From Bifidobacterium phasiani (GTDB lineage: Bacteria; Actinomycetota; Actinomycetes; Actinomycetales; Bifidobacteriaceae), in the NCBI RefSeq assembly GCF_019331775.1, contig NZ_JAHBBD010000019.1, positions 1 to 58,696 on the forward strand: 58,696 nt of DNA, read 5' to 3'. A program made the position numbers and the translations under genes. Shown here in pieces: positions 8,997-17,149 of the stretch (position 1 is its first letter; the number at the start of each line of letters is the position of its first letter). The notes below the pieces were generated by a model. It saw only the letters and a program-made list of their open reading frames with translations. It was not told the origin of the DNA and made no database searches.

Positions 8997-10172
8997 ATGG
9001 CATCGAAGAACAATGAGAGCTCGGTCCTGTTCGACCAGCCGGGTCCCAAGGGCCGTCGCATGATCCGCATCGCCAACTGGATCGCCGGCGTGATCTTCGC
9101 GATCGTCGTCGTGCTGATCCTGCTGCGCCTGCACAATCCGCCGGACGGCGAGAACCAGCTCGACTGGGAGCTGTGGCGTCCCGCCCTGGAGGGCGAGGCC
9201 TGGACCGACTTCTACCTGCCCGGCCTGTGGATGACCATCCAGGCCTCGATCGTGGCCGTCATCGGCTCGGTGGTCTTCGGCCTGGTGTTCGGCGTCGGCC
9301 GCCTGCTGCCGAACCCGCTGGCCCGCGCCGTCTCCGCGGTGGTCGTCGAGTTCTGCCGCGCGGTCCCGGTGCTGCTCATGATGATCTTCTTCTGGCGCGG
9401 CTTCGCCTTCGCCGGCATCGGCAACTCGTCGTACTGGGCGGTGGTGCTGGCGCTGATCCTGTACAACGGCTCGGTCGTCGCCGAGCTGGTGCGCTCCGGC
9501 GTCGGCAACCTGCCGAGCGGCCAGCGCGAGGCCTCGCTGGCGCTGGGCCTGACCGAGACCCAGTCGCTGATGCAGATCGAGGTGCCTCAGGCCATCTTCG
9601 CGATGCTGCCCGCGGCCGTCACCCAGCTGGTCGTCGTGCTCAAGGACACCGCGCTCGGCTCGATCATCATGTACACCGACCTGCTGCAGGAGTCGCGCCG
9701 TCTGGGCTCGATGTACTTCAACATCCTGCAGACGCTGGTCGTGGCCGCGGTGATCTACTTCGTCATCTGCTGGCTGCTGTCGCGCCTGGCCGAATGGCTG
9801 CCCGAGAAGATGCGCTCGCGCACCGCCGCCCCGACCGAGGCGGAGGCCGTCGCGCCGATCGCGATCATGGACCCGTCGAACGTCAACCAGATCGCCGTGG
9901 CCAAGGAGGTCGAGGAGCGGCGGTTCAGCGCCGGCGCCGGCGAACGCCAGTACCATGTGCACCACCGCGGCTCGAACGCCTCGATCCGCGAATGGCGGCG
10001 CACCCGCTACATGCAGGGCTACGACGAGACGCACCCGGAAAGCCAGGTCGACCCGCTGACCGGCGAGTTCCCCGCCGCCCTGCGCTCCCAGCGCAAGGGC
10101 AAGGGCGGCTTCGGCCGCTCCGAGTCCAAGGGCTCCGAGTCCAAGGACGGGGGCAAGGATACCGCCAAGTAG
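8997..10172 (+). CDS. gluD: Amino acid ABC transporter permease, second subunit, with long charged tail
   Basis: 391 residues. The permease core spans about 25-270, with several transmembrane helices and the EAA-like loop SGQREASLALGLTETQS near 178. Unlike the first permease it carries a hydrophilic C-terminal extension of about 120 residues that ends in a Lys/Ser/Gly-rich tail (SESKGSESKDGGKDTAK). The extension is probably cytoplasmic; its role is unknown. AGGAGGTGA lies just before the start, shared with the end of the upstream gene. Confidence 0.87.
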   Translation: MASKNNESSVLFDQPGPKGRRMIRIANWIAGVIFAIVVVLILLRLHNPPDGENQLDWELWRPALEGEAWTDFYLPGLWMTIQASIVAVIGSVVFGLVFGVGRLLPNPLARAVSAVVVEFCRAVPVLLMMIFFWRGFAFAGIGNSSYWAVVLALILYNGSVVAELVRSGVGNLPSGQREASLALGLTETQSLMQIEVPQAIFAMLPAAVTQLVVVLKDTALGSIIMYTDLLQESRRLGSMYFNILQTLVVAAVIYFVICWLLSRLAEWLPEKMRSRTAAPTEAEAVAPIAIMDPSNVNQIAVAKEVEERRFSAGAGERQYHVHHRGSNASIREWRRTRYMQGYDETHPESQVDPLTGEFPAALRSQRKGKGGFGRSESKGSESKDGGKDTAK

Positions 10173-10202
10173 GCCCGCGCCGGCGGGCCGTGCCGACGCA
10201 TC

Positions 10203-10241
10203 CGAAGGCCGTCGCTCTCGCATGGAGGGCGGCGGCCTTCG
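10203..10241. terminator. Hairpin after the ABC transporter operon
   Basis: A 13-base stem with one wobble (10203-10215 with 10229-10241) encloses a 13-base loop. Only about 30 bases separate it from the permease stop, but no T run follows. Confidence 0.5.
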
Positions 10242-10340
10242 CCGTGAGCGCGGACGCCCGGTGACACTCCCGGCCGATTTGCCCGTTCGCGCTTCGCGGC
10301 GTACGACTGAAAGCCATCGGTCCGACGACGGGAGCAGCTG

Positions 10341-11387
10341 ATGGCCAAGGACAAGGACGGCAAGGGCAGGGACGGCAAGGATAAGGACGGCAAGGGCAGG
10401 GACAAGGACGGCCGCGGCCGCCTGGACCGCCGTCTGATCGACCGGGCGCTGGATGCGGCGCGCGAGAGCGTGGACAGCATCGACAACGAGGGCACGCTGT
10501 CCGAGCGCATGGCGCGGGCCGCGCGCTCGAGCGACCTGCTGAGCATGGTGTGGTCGCTGCCGCCCGCCCAGCGGCTGGTCTTCCATCCCGGGGTGCGCGT
10601 GGACGACGTGGACAGCGGCGCGACGCCGGGGTTCGAGGGCGGCCGCGAGGACGGCGAGCGGTTCATCGACATCAGCTCCAGCGAGATCGCCCGCTACCAG
10701 CGCCTGCTGTACGCCAACGGCGTCAGGGGCGTGCGCCGCCGCCTGCTGATCGTGCTGCAGGGCATGGACGCCTCGGGCAAGGGCGGCATCGTGCGGCACG
10801 TGTTCCGCCAGGGCGATCCGATGGGCATCCACTACCACGGGTTCGGCAAGCCCAGCGAGGAGGAGCTGCGGCACGACTTCCTGTGGCGCGTCGAGCGCGA
10901 GCTGCCGCAGCCCGGCTGGATCGCCGTGTTCGACCGTTCGCACTACGAGGACATCGTCATGCCCCATGTGTACGGCACCTACCCGGAGGAGGTGTGGCGG
11001 GCCCGCTATGATGTCGTGAACCGGTTCGAGCGAGAGCTGGCGGCGGACGGCTGCGCGATCCTGAAGATCTTCCTCGTGCTCGGCCGTGACGAGCAGAAAC
11101 GCCATTTCCTCGGCCGGCTGGAGGACCCCACGAAGTTCTGGAAGTTCGACGCCGGCGACCTCGACGCCCGAGAACGCTGGGACGACTACATGGCGGCCTG
11201 GCAGGAGGTCTTCGAGAAGACCTCCACGCCGACGGCCCCGTGGTACCTCGTGCCCGCCGACAACCGCTGGTACTCGCGCGCCGTGGTCTCCGAGCTGCTG
11301 CGCACGACGCTGAAGACGATGAACCTGACCTGGCCGCCGCTGGCGTGCGACCCCGAGGAGGCGCGCCGCCGCCTCGCCGCCGACTGA
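10341..11387 (+). CDS. Polyphosphate kinase 2 family protein
   Basis: 348 residues. PPK2 enzymes move phosphate between polyphosphate and nucleotides. Walker A is in LQGMDASGKGG (about 136-146) and Walker B in VFDRSHYED (about 196); the lid region has RDEQKRHFLGR and DPTKFWKF, and PWYLVPADNRWY lies near the end, all typical PPK2 features. The first 30 residues are a low-complexity repeat of Lys, Asp, Gly and Arg (KDKDGKGRDGKDKDGKG) not needed for the fold. GGGAGCAGCTG precedes the ATG. The class (AMP- or ADP-phosphorylating) cannot be settled by eye. Confidence 0.88.
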   Translation: MAKDKDGKGRDGKDKDGKGRDKDGRGRLDRRLIDRALDAARESVDSIDNEGTLSERMARAARSSDLLSMVWSLPPAQRLVFHPGVRVDDVDSGATPGFEGGREDGERFIDISSSEIARYQRLLYANGVRGVRRRLLIVLQGMDASGKGGIVRHVFRQGDPMGIHYHGFGKPSEEELRHDFLWRVERELPQPGWIAVFDRSHYEDIVMPHVYGTYPEEVWRARYDVVNRFERELAADGCAILKIFLVLGRDEQKRHFLGRLEDPTKFWKFDAGDLDARERWDDYMAAWQEVFEKTSTPTAPWYLVPADNRWYSRAVVSELLRTTLKTMNLTWPPLACDPEEARRRLAAD

Positions 11388-11450
11388 GCCGGGGCGCCGG
11401 CGGCCCCCGGTCCGGCCCGGCTCGCCGCGGCGGCGGTAGAAGCCGCCGGA

Positions 11451-11456
11451 TAGACT
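11451..11456 (+). promoter_or_regulatory. -10 box, probable leaderless promoter of the helicase gene
   Basis: TAGACT followed by 8 bases and ATG 11465, with no ribosome binding site between. Confidence 0.5.
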
Positions 11457-11464
11457 CGTGGACT

Positions 11465-14023
11465 ATGGCAGACGAACAGGGATACGGGTCGCTCGGGGCG
11501 CTGGCCCCGGACTGGGACGAGGGCCCGCGCAACATCGACACCGACGAGATCTACGACCGCTTCTTCGGCTGGGTCGCCGACGTCAAGGGCATCGATCCGT
11601 GGCCCCACCAGGAGGAGGCCATCATGGACCTGCTCGCCGGGGACCACGTCATCCTCAACACCCCGACCGGCTCCGGCAAGTCGCTGGTCGCGCTCGGCAT
11701 GCACTTCGCGGCGCTGTGCACCGGCAGGCGCTCCTACTACACCGCGCCGATCAAGGCGCTGGTCTCCGAGAAGTTCTTCGACCTGGTCGAGGTGTTCGGC
11801 CGCGACAACGTCGGCATGATCACCGGCGACACGCACATCAACGCCGACGCGCCGATCATCTGCTGCACCGCCGAGATCCTCGCCAACCAGGCCCTGCGCG
11901 AGGGGCGCCGCGCCGACGTCGGCTGCGTGGCGATGGACGAGTTCCACTACTACGGCGACCCCGAACGCGGCTGGGCGTGGCAGGTGCCGCTGCTCACGCT
12001 GCCCGACACCCAGTTCCTGCTCATGAGCGCGACCCTCGGCAACGTCGACGCCATCGCCGACAAGCTCGAGGACATGACCGACACGGACGTCGACATCATC
12101 GCCGACGCCCCGCGCCCCGTCCCGCTCGCCTACGAGTACACCGACAAGCCGCTGGAGCACACCGTCGAGCTGCTGTTCGACAAGGGCGAGACGCCGATCT
12201 ACGTCGTCCACTTCTCCCAGGACGCCGCGCTGGAGACCGCGCAGGCGCTCGCCTCGACGGGCGTGTCCAGCAAGCGGCAGCGCGAGGCGATCGCCGAGGC
12301 GATGAAGGGCACGCGCTTCACGACCGCGTTCGGCAGGATCCTGCAGCGGCTGCTGCGCACCGGCGTCGGCATCCACCACGCCGGCATGCTGCCGCGCTAC
12401 CGCCGCCTGGTCGAGCAGCTGGCCCAGCAGGGTCTGCTGCCGGTCATCTGCGGCACGGACACGCTCGGCGTGGGCATCAACGTGCCGATCCACTCGGTGG
12501 TGCTCACCGCGCTGACCAAGTTCGACGGCTCGCGGATGCGCCGCCTGCGCGCCCGCGAATTCCACCAGATCGCCGGCCGCGCCGGCCGCATGGGCTTCGA
12601 CACCGAGGGGCTGGTCGTGGCCGAGGCCCCCGAATACGAGATCGAGAACGCCAAGGCGATCGCCAAGGCGGGCGACGACCCGAAGAAGCTCAGGAAGATC
12701 AAGCGCAAGAAGCCGCCGGAGGGGTTCGTCACCTGGAACCGGTCCACCTTCGACAAGCTCATCGACGCCGCGCCGGAGACGCTGGCGCCGCACCTGAAGA
12801 TCACGCATTCGATGGTGCTCAACGAGGTAGCGCAGGGCGGCGACGCCCGCCGGCGCGTGGACCGGCTCATCGACGACTCCTCGCAGACCCCCGACCAGAA
12901 GGAGCGGCTGCACGGGCGCGCCGACGAGATCTTCGCCACGCTGTTCGACACCGGCGTCATCGAGACCGAGGAGCGCGGCGACGGCGGCAGGGACTACTTC
13001 CTGACCGTCGACGTGCCCGAGGACTTCGCGCTCGACCAGCCGCTCAGCCCGTTCCTGCTCGCCGCGCTCGAACTGCTCGACCCCGAGTCGGACACGTACG
13101 CGCTCGACGTGATCTCGATGGTCGAGGCCACGCTCGAGGACCCCAAGCAGGTGCTGCGCGCGCAGGAGCGCCAGGCGCGCGACAGGGCGATGGCCGAGAT
13201 GAAGGAGGACGGCCTCGAGTACGACGAGCGCATGGAGCGCCTCGCCGAGATCACCTACCCCAAGCCGCTGGAGGAGCTGCTCGACGCCGCGTTCCGCCGC
13301 TACCGCCAGGACGTGCCGTGGGCGAACGACTACTGGCTGAGCCCGAAGTCCGTGGTACGCGACATGGTCGAGACCGCCTCGGACTTCACCGGGTACATCG
13401 CCCGCTACAACATCGCCCGCTCCGAGGGCACGCTGCTGCGCTACCTGTCCGACGCCTACCGCGCCCTGTCGCGCACCGTGCCGCCGGAGAAGCGCGACGA
13501 GCAGCTGCGCGACATCATCGCCTGGCTGCGCGTGGTCGTCCGCTCGATCGACTCCAGCCTGGTCGACGAGTGGGAGAACGCCGGATCGTCGGCCGACGCC
13601 GAGCGCGCCGCCCTGAACGCCGCCGCGCCGGGCGCGCGCGACGCCGTCGTCGAGGACCGCCGCGGCCTGACAGTGCTGGTGCGCAACGCGATGTTCCGCC
13701 GCGTGCGGCTCATGGACCTCGACCGCCCCGATGAGCTGGGCGCGCTCGACAAGGACTGGGGCTACGGCGTGCACGAGTGGGAGGACGCGCTCGACGACTT
13801 CTACGACGCGCACGAATACGTGAACACCGACGCGCGGGCGCGCTCCGCCGAGCTGTTCATGCTCGACGACGCGCACGAGCGCGACGAGCACACCTGGAAG
13901 GTGCGCCAGATCATCGACGACTCCGACGGCGACCACGACTGGGCCATCGAGGGCGTCGTCGACCTCGACGCCACGCAGGAGTCCGGCGAGGTCGTCTTCC
14001 ACGACTACCGCGTCGGCGACTGA
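11465..14023 (+). CDS. SKI2-like DEAD/DEAH-box helicase with DUF3516 region
   Basis: 852 residues. Walker A TPTGSGKS lies near residue 66, motif II is DEFH near 158, motif III LMSATL near 183, and motif VI HQIAGRAGRMG near 370. The HHAGMLPRYRRLVE sequence before motif V is typical of the SKI2/MTR4-like group of RNA helicases. The C-terminal 400 residues match the DUF3516 region seen in actinobacterial members. Likely an RNA helicase in RNA turnover, by family. Start ATG 11465 follows a TAGACT box by 8 bases. The next gene, rarA, has its own leaderless promoter. Confidence 0.85.
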   Translation: MADEQGYGSLGALAPDWDEGPRNIDTDEIYDRFFGWVADVKGIDPWPHQEEAIMDLLAGDHVILNTPTGSGKSLVALGMHFAALCTGRRSYYTAPIKALVSEKFFDLVEVFGRDNVGMITGDTHINADAPIICCTAEILANQALREGRRADVGCVAMDEFHYYGDPERGWAWQVPLLTLPDTQFLLMSATLGNVDAIADKLEDMTDTDVDIIADAPRPVPLAYEYTDKPLEHTVELLFDKGETPIYVVHFSQDAALETAQALASTGVSSKRQREAIAEAMKGTRFTTAFGRILQRLLRTGVGIHHAGMLPRYRRLVEQLAQQGLLPVICGTDTLGVGINVPIHSVVLTALTKFDGSRMRRLRAREFHQIAGRAGRMGFDTEGLVVAEAPEYEIENAKAIAKAGDDPKKLRKIKRKKPPEGFVTWNRSTFDKLIDAAPETLAPHLKITHSMVLNEVAQGGDARRRVDRLIDDSSQTPDQKERLHGRADEIFATLFDTGVIETEERGDGGRDYFLTVDVPEDFALDQPLSPFLLAALELLDPESDTYALDVISMVEATLEDPKQVLRAQERQARDRAMAEMKEDGLEYDERMERLAEITYPKPLEELLDAAFRRYRQDVPWANDYWLSPKSVVRDMVETASDFTGYIARYNIARSEGTLLRYLSDAYRALSRTVPPEKRDEQLRDIIAWLRVVVRSIDSSLVDEWENAGSSADAERAALNAAAPGARDAVVEDRRGLTVLVRNAMFRRVRLMDLDRPDELGALDKDWGYGVHEWEDALDDFYDAHEYVNTDARARSAELFMLDDAHERDEHTWKVRQIIDDSDGDHDWAIEGVVDLDATQESGEVVFHDYRVGD

Positions 14024-14096
14024 CCGGGCGCGTCGACCGCGTCGCCGCCCGCGCCGGACGGGCGACGCGGTCGAACAGTTGTTCGAGCGGGGTGAG

Positions 14097-14102
14097 TAGA
14101 CT
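14097..14102 (+). promoter_or_regulatory. -10 box, probable leaderless promoter of rarA
   Basis: TAGACT, 7 bases, then ATG 14110. It is the same box sequence as the one before the helicase gene. Confidence 0.5.
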
Positions 14103-14109
14103 GGTGGGC

Positions 14110-15531
14110 ATGACCGATGACCTGTTCGCCGCCACCGACGCGCCCGACGACGTGACCCGCCCGCTGGCGGTCCGCATGCGCCCGTCCACCCTCGACGAGG
14201 TGGTCGGGCAGTCGCATGCGCTGGGGGCCGGCTCGCCGCTGCGACGTCTGGCGAACCCCGCCTCGAAGGGCTCGCTGACCGCGCCGAGCTCGATCATCCT
14301 GTTCGGGCCGCCCGGCGTGGGCAAGACGACGCTCGCCTACATCGTGGCCAGGCAGTCCGGCCGCGTGTTCGAGGAGCTGTCGGCCGTCACCTCCGGCGTC
14401 AAGGACGTGCGCGCCGTGCTCGACCGCGCGCACCGCCGCCTTGTGGCCGAGGGCAGGGAGACCGTGCTGTTCATCGACGAGGTGCACCGCTTCTCCAAGT
14501 CCCAGCAGGACGCGCTGCTGCCGAGCGTCGAGAACCGCGACGTCACGTTCATCGCGGCCACCACGGAGAACCCGAGCTTCTCGGTCATCAAGCCGCTGCT
14601 GAGCCGGTCGGTCGTCGTCAAGCTCGAGTCGTTGGGGCCCGACGATCTGAGGACGCTGGTCGAACGAGCCCTGAACGACGAACGCGGCCTGAAGGGCGAG
14701 GTGCGCGCCAGCGACGAGGCCGTGGACGAGATCGTCCGCATGGCCGGCGGCGACGCCCGCAAGGCGCTGACCATCCTCGAGGCGGCGGCCGGCGCGCTCA
14801 CCGGGGACAGGGAGCGCCGCAAGGGCGCCCGACGGCCGGTGATCACCCCCGAGGTCGTCGGCCAGGTCATGGACGTGGCCACCGTGCGCTACGACAAGGG
14901 CGGCGACGACCACTACGACGTCATCTCCGCGTTCATCAAGTCGATGCGCGGCTCCGACGTCGACGCCGCGCTGCACTACCTGGCGCGGATGATCCGCGCG
15001 GGGGAGGACCCGCGGTTCATCGCGCGCCGCATCATGATCGCCGCCGCCGAGGAGGTCGGCATGGCGGCCCCGCAGATCCTGGAGGTCACGGTCGCCGCCG
15101 CGCAGGCCGTCGCGATGATCGGCATGCCCGAAGCCCGCATCATCCTCGCCGAGGCGACCGTCGCCGTCGCCACCGCGCCGAAGTCCAACGCCAGCTATCT
15201 GGCGATCGACCAGGCGCTCGCCGACGTCGACGCCGGCCGAATCGGCGAGGTGCCTCGCCACCTGCGCAACGCGCCCACCACGCTGATGAAGAGCTGGGGC
15301 AACCACGAGGGCTACCGGTACGCGCACGACTGGCCAGGCGCGGTCGCCCCGCAGCAGTACCTGCCCGACGAGCTGGCGGGGCGGGAGTACTACCATCCCA
15401 ACGACCGCGGCTACGAGCGCGAGGTCGGCCCGCGGCTCGAGCGGATCCGGAGCATCCTGCACTCCGGGCAGGGCGGCGCGGCGCCGGACGGCGGGGCGTC
15501 GGACGGAAGGTCGCCGGGTGGCGCCGCCTAG
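14110..15531 (+). CDS. rarA: Replication-associated recombination protein A (RarA/MgsA)
   Basis: 473 residues, AAA+ ATPase related to clamp loaders that acts at stalled replication forks. Walker A GPPGVGKTTL lies near residue 67, Walker B VLFIDEVHRF near 119, sensor 1 AATTENPSF near 155, and the C-terminal MgsA/WRNIP1 tetramerisation region includes YDVISAFIKSMRGSD (about 277) and EARIILAEA (about 341). The ATG at 14110 gives the usual family N-terminus (DLFAATDAPDDVTRPLAVRMRP starts just after it). Monocistronic as far as can be seen. Confidence 0.93.
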   Translation: MTDDLFAATDAPDDVTRPLAVRMRPSTLDEVVGQSHALGAGSPLRRLANPASKGSLTAPSSIILFGPPGVGKTTLAYIVARQSGRVFEELSAVTSGVKDVRAVLDRAHRRLVAEGRETVLFIDEVHRFSKSQQDALLPSVENRDVTFIAATTENPSFSVIKPLLSRSVVVKLESLGPDDLRTLVERALNDERGLKGEVRASDEAVDEIVRMAGGDARKALTILEAAAGALTGDRERRKGARRPVITPEVVGQVMDVATVRYDKGGDDHYDVISAFIKSMRGSDVDAALHYLARMIRAGEDPRFIARRIMIAAAEEVGMAAPQILEVTVAAAQAVAMIGMPEARIILAEATVAVATAPKSNASYLAIDQALADVDAGRIGEVPRHLRNAPTTLMKSWGNHEGYRYAHDWPGAVAPQQYLPDELAGREYYHPNDRGYEREVGPRLERIRSILHSGQGGAAPDGGASDGRSPGGAA

Positions 15532-15750
15532 GGCGACGCGGGGCACGGGCGGACCCGCATGCCGGCGGCTGTGGGCATGCGCCTTGCGCCCCGGGCTCAA
15601 TCGCCGCGCCGGTCGGCTCGGCTCCGTATCATGGGGCGGTATGGCGGGCGGGGCGACGGCCCGCGTCCGTGGCCATGCCGGCCGGCGGGCGGCGATACGC
15701 CCGTGTCGGCCGCGAACGACACGTACGATGACGCATTGCGAGGTGACCCC

Positions 15751-16500
15751 ATGAACGAACGTCCGCTGATCGGTATCGTGCCGCTGGTCGACTACGGCCG
15801 CGAGAGCCTGTGGATGCTGCCCGGCTACATGGACGGCGTCATAGAGGCCGGCGGCGTGCCCGTCATGCTGCCGCTCACCGACGACGAGGCGGCCATCCGC
15901 CAACTCGTGGGCATGTGCGACGGCATCCTGTTCACCGGCGGCCAGGACGTCTCGCCGGAGCTGTACGGCGAGTCCGTGACCGAGGCGTACCTGGCGACCA
16001 AGCCGGAGCTCAGCCCCGAGCGCGACCGCATGGAGCCCGTGCTGCTGCGCGAGGCGCTGCGGGCGGACAAGGCGATCCTGGGCATCTGCCGCGGCATCCA
16101 GCTGATCAACGCGGCGCTGGGCGGCACGATGTGGCACGACCTGCCGACCGAGGTGCCCAGCGACGTGGAGCACCACATGCCGAACCCGCCGTACGACCTG
16201 CTCGGGCACGAGGTCACGCTGGTCGAGGGCACGCCGCTCGCCGAGCTGATGGCGGCGGCGGGCGAGGGCGGGCGCATCGCGGTGAACAGCTACCACCACC
16301 AGGCGGTGCGCGTGGTCGCGCCGGGGCTGACGGTGATGGCCAAGGCCGACGACGGGGTCGTCGAGGCGCTGTACCGGCCGGAGTCGCGCTTCTGCTGGGC
16401 CGTGCAGTGGCACCCCGAGTTCCTGCACAAGGTCGACGCGCGCAGCCGCATGATCTTCAGGGCCTTCGTCGACGCGGCGCGCGACGGGCGGCACGCCTAG
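15751..16500 (+). CDS. Class I glutamine amidotransferase-like (peptidase C26) hydrolase
   Basis: 249 residues, gamma-glutamyl-gamma-aminobutyrate hydrolase (PuuD-like) family. The nucleophile Cys113 sits in ILGICRGIQLIN, and the catalytic His221 and Glu223 in WHPEF; FTGGQDVSPELYGE near residue 67 is also typical of C26 peptidases. The enzyme would cleave gamma-glutamyl amides; the substrate is unknown because no polyamine pathway gene lies nearby. AGGTGA precedes ATG 15751 at good spacing. Confidence 0.88.
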   Translation: MNERPLIGIVPLVDYGRESLWMLPGYMDGVIEAGGVPVMLPLTDDEAAIRQLVGMCDGILFTGGQDVSPELYGESVTEAYLATKPELSPERDRMEPVLLREALRADKAILGICRGIQLINAALGGTMWHDLPTEVPSDVEHHMPNPPYDLLGHEVTLVEGTPLAELMAAAGEGGRIAVNSYHHQAVRVVAPGLTVMAKADDGVVEALYRPESRFCWAVQWHPEFLHKVDARSRMIFRAFVDAARDGRHA

Positions 16501-16575
16501 CGTGGCGTGATTCCGCGGCGCGCGGCCGTTTCTAGCATCCGAGAACAGACAACAGACATCCGACAGGAGGAAACC

Positions 16576-16830
16576 ATGAGCGAACCGACCATCGAGTTCT
16601 ACGGCGCCGACTGGTGCGGCGACTGCCGCCGCGCCAAGCAGGTGTTCGACCGGTACCACGTCGCGTACCGCCACCACGACATCGAGTCGGAGGAGGGCGC
16701 GGCCGAACGCGCCGAGCAGATCAGCGGGCAGAAGCACATCCCGGTCATCCTGTTCGAGGACGGCACGGTGTTCGTCGAGCCGACGAACCCGCAGCTGACC
16801 GGCAAGCTCAAGGAGCTCGGCCTGATCTGA
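16576..16830 (+). CDS. Glutaredoxin-like (mycoredoxin/NrdH-type) thiol protein
   Basis: 84 residues, thioredoxin fold. The redox motif is CGDC in ADWCGDCRRAKQVF (about 13-16), and the cis-proline region is KHIPVILFEDG near 55. Single-domain redoxins with this layout reduce protein disulfides or mycothiol mixed disulfides in actinobacteria. AGGAGG precedes the ATG by 6 bases. A short GGTCC/GGACC hairpin follows the stop. Confidence 0.82.
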   Translation: MSEPTIEFYGADWCGDCRRAKQVFDRYHVAYRHHDIESEEGAAERAEQISGQKHIPVILFEDGTVFVEPTNPQLTGKLKELGLI

Positions 16831-17149
16831 CCGGTCCGGCGGACCGACCGGACGCCCCCGGGGGAGGCCGCGGTGCCCCCCTCCGGGGTGTATCGTCGTC
16901 CTGATGTCCATAACCAGGTCTCGTAAGCCGAGACATGGTCCAGCCATGGGTTACACTCTGTAGTTGGCCTGAACGCCATACGCGAACGTGAAGCATGAGC
17001 GTCATACGTAACGCATGCGGAGCGCGACCAGGCCCGAATCCGACCCGAAATGCGCCATGGAAACGCGCGGGCAAGATACCAATGATGCCGACGATGCCCG
17101 CGGGTATGCGGCGGCATGTGCACTGACGACGGAACAACAGGAGAGATTC
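16831..17149. other. Intergenic leader upstream of the exporter gene
   Basis: About 320 bases. It contains a short GC-rich hairpin after the redoxin stop, two overlapping palindromes (listed), a TACACT -10-like box at 16952-16957 and the exporter's ribosome binding site. In-frame ATG codons upstream of 17150 exist but lack ribosome binding sites. Confidence 0.55.
16918..16948. promoter_or_regulatory. Tandem palindromes in the exporter promoter, possible operator
   Basis: GTCTCG (16918-16923) and CGAGAC (16929-16934) flank a 5-base centre and run directly into CATGG (16934-16938) with CCATG (16944-16948). They end 4 bases before a TACACT box, covering where a -35 element and repressor would bind. 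Confidence 0.45.

Noticed and set aside
8274..11105. Antisense open frame of over 900 codons
   Set aside because: It is His/Arg/Ala/Val-rich and runs opposite to three clear ABC and PPK2 genes; it is a by-product of GC-rich third codon positions.
11186..14002. Antisense open frame across the helicase gene
   Set aside because: Shadow of the helicase reading frame; no start signals or motifs.
16918..16990. Possible tRNA suggested by adjoining small hairpins
   Set aside because: No acceptor stem, T-loop or anticodon arrangement can be formed; better explained as palindromes over a promoter.
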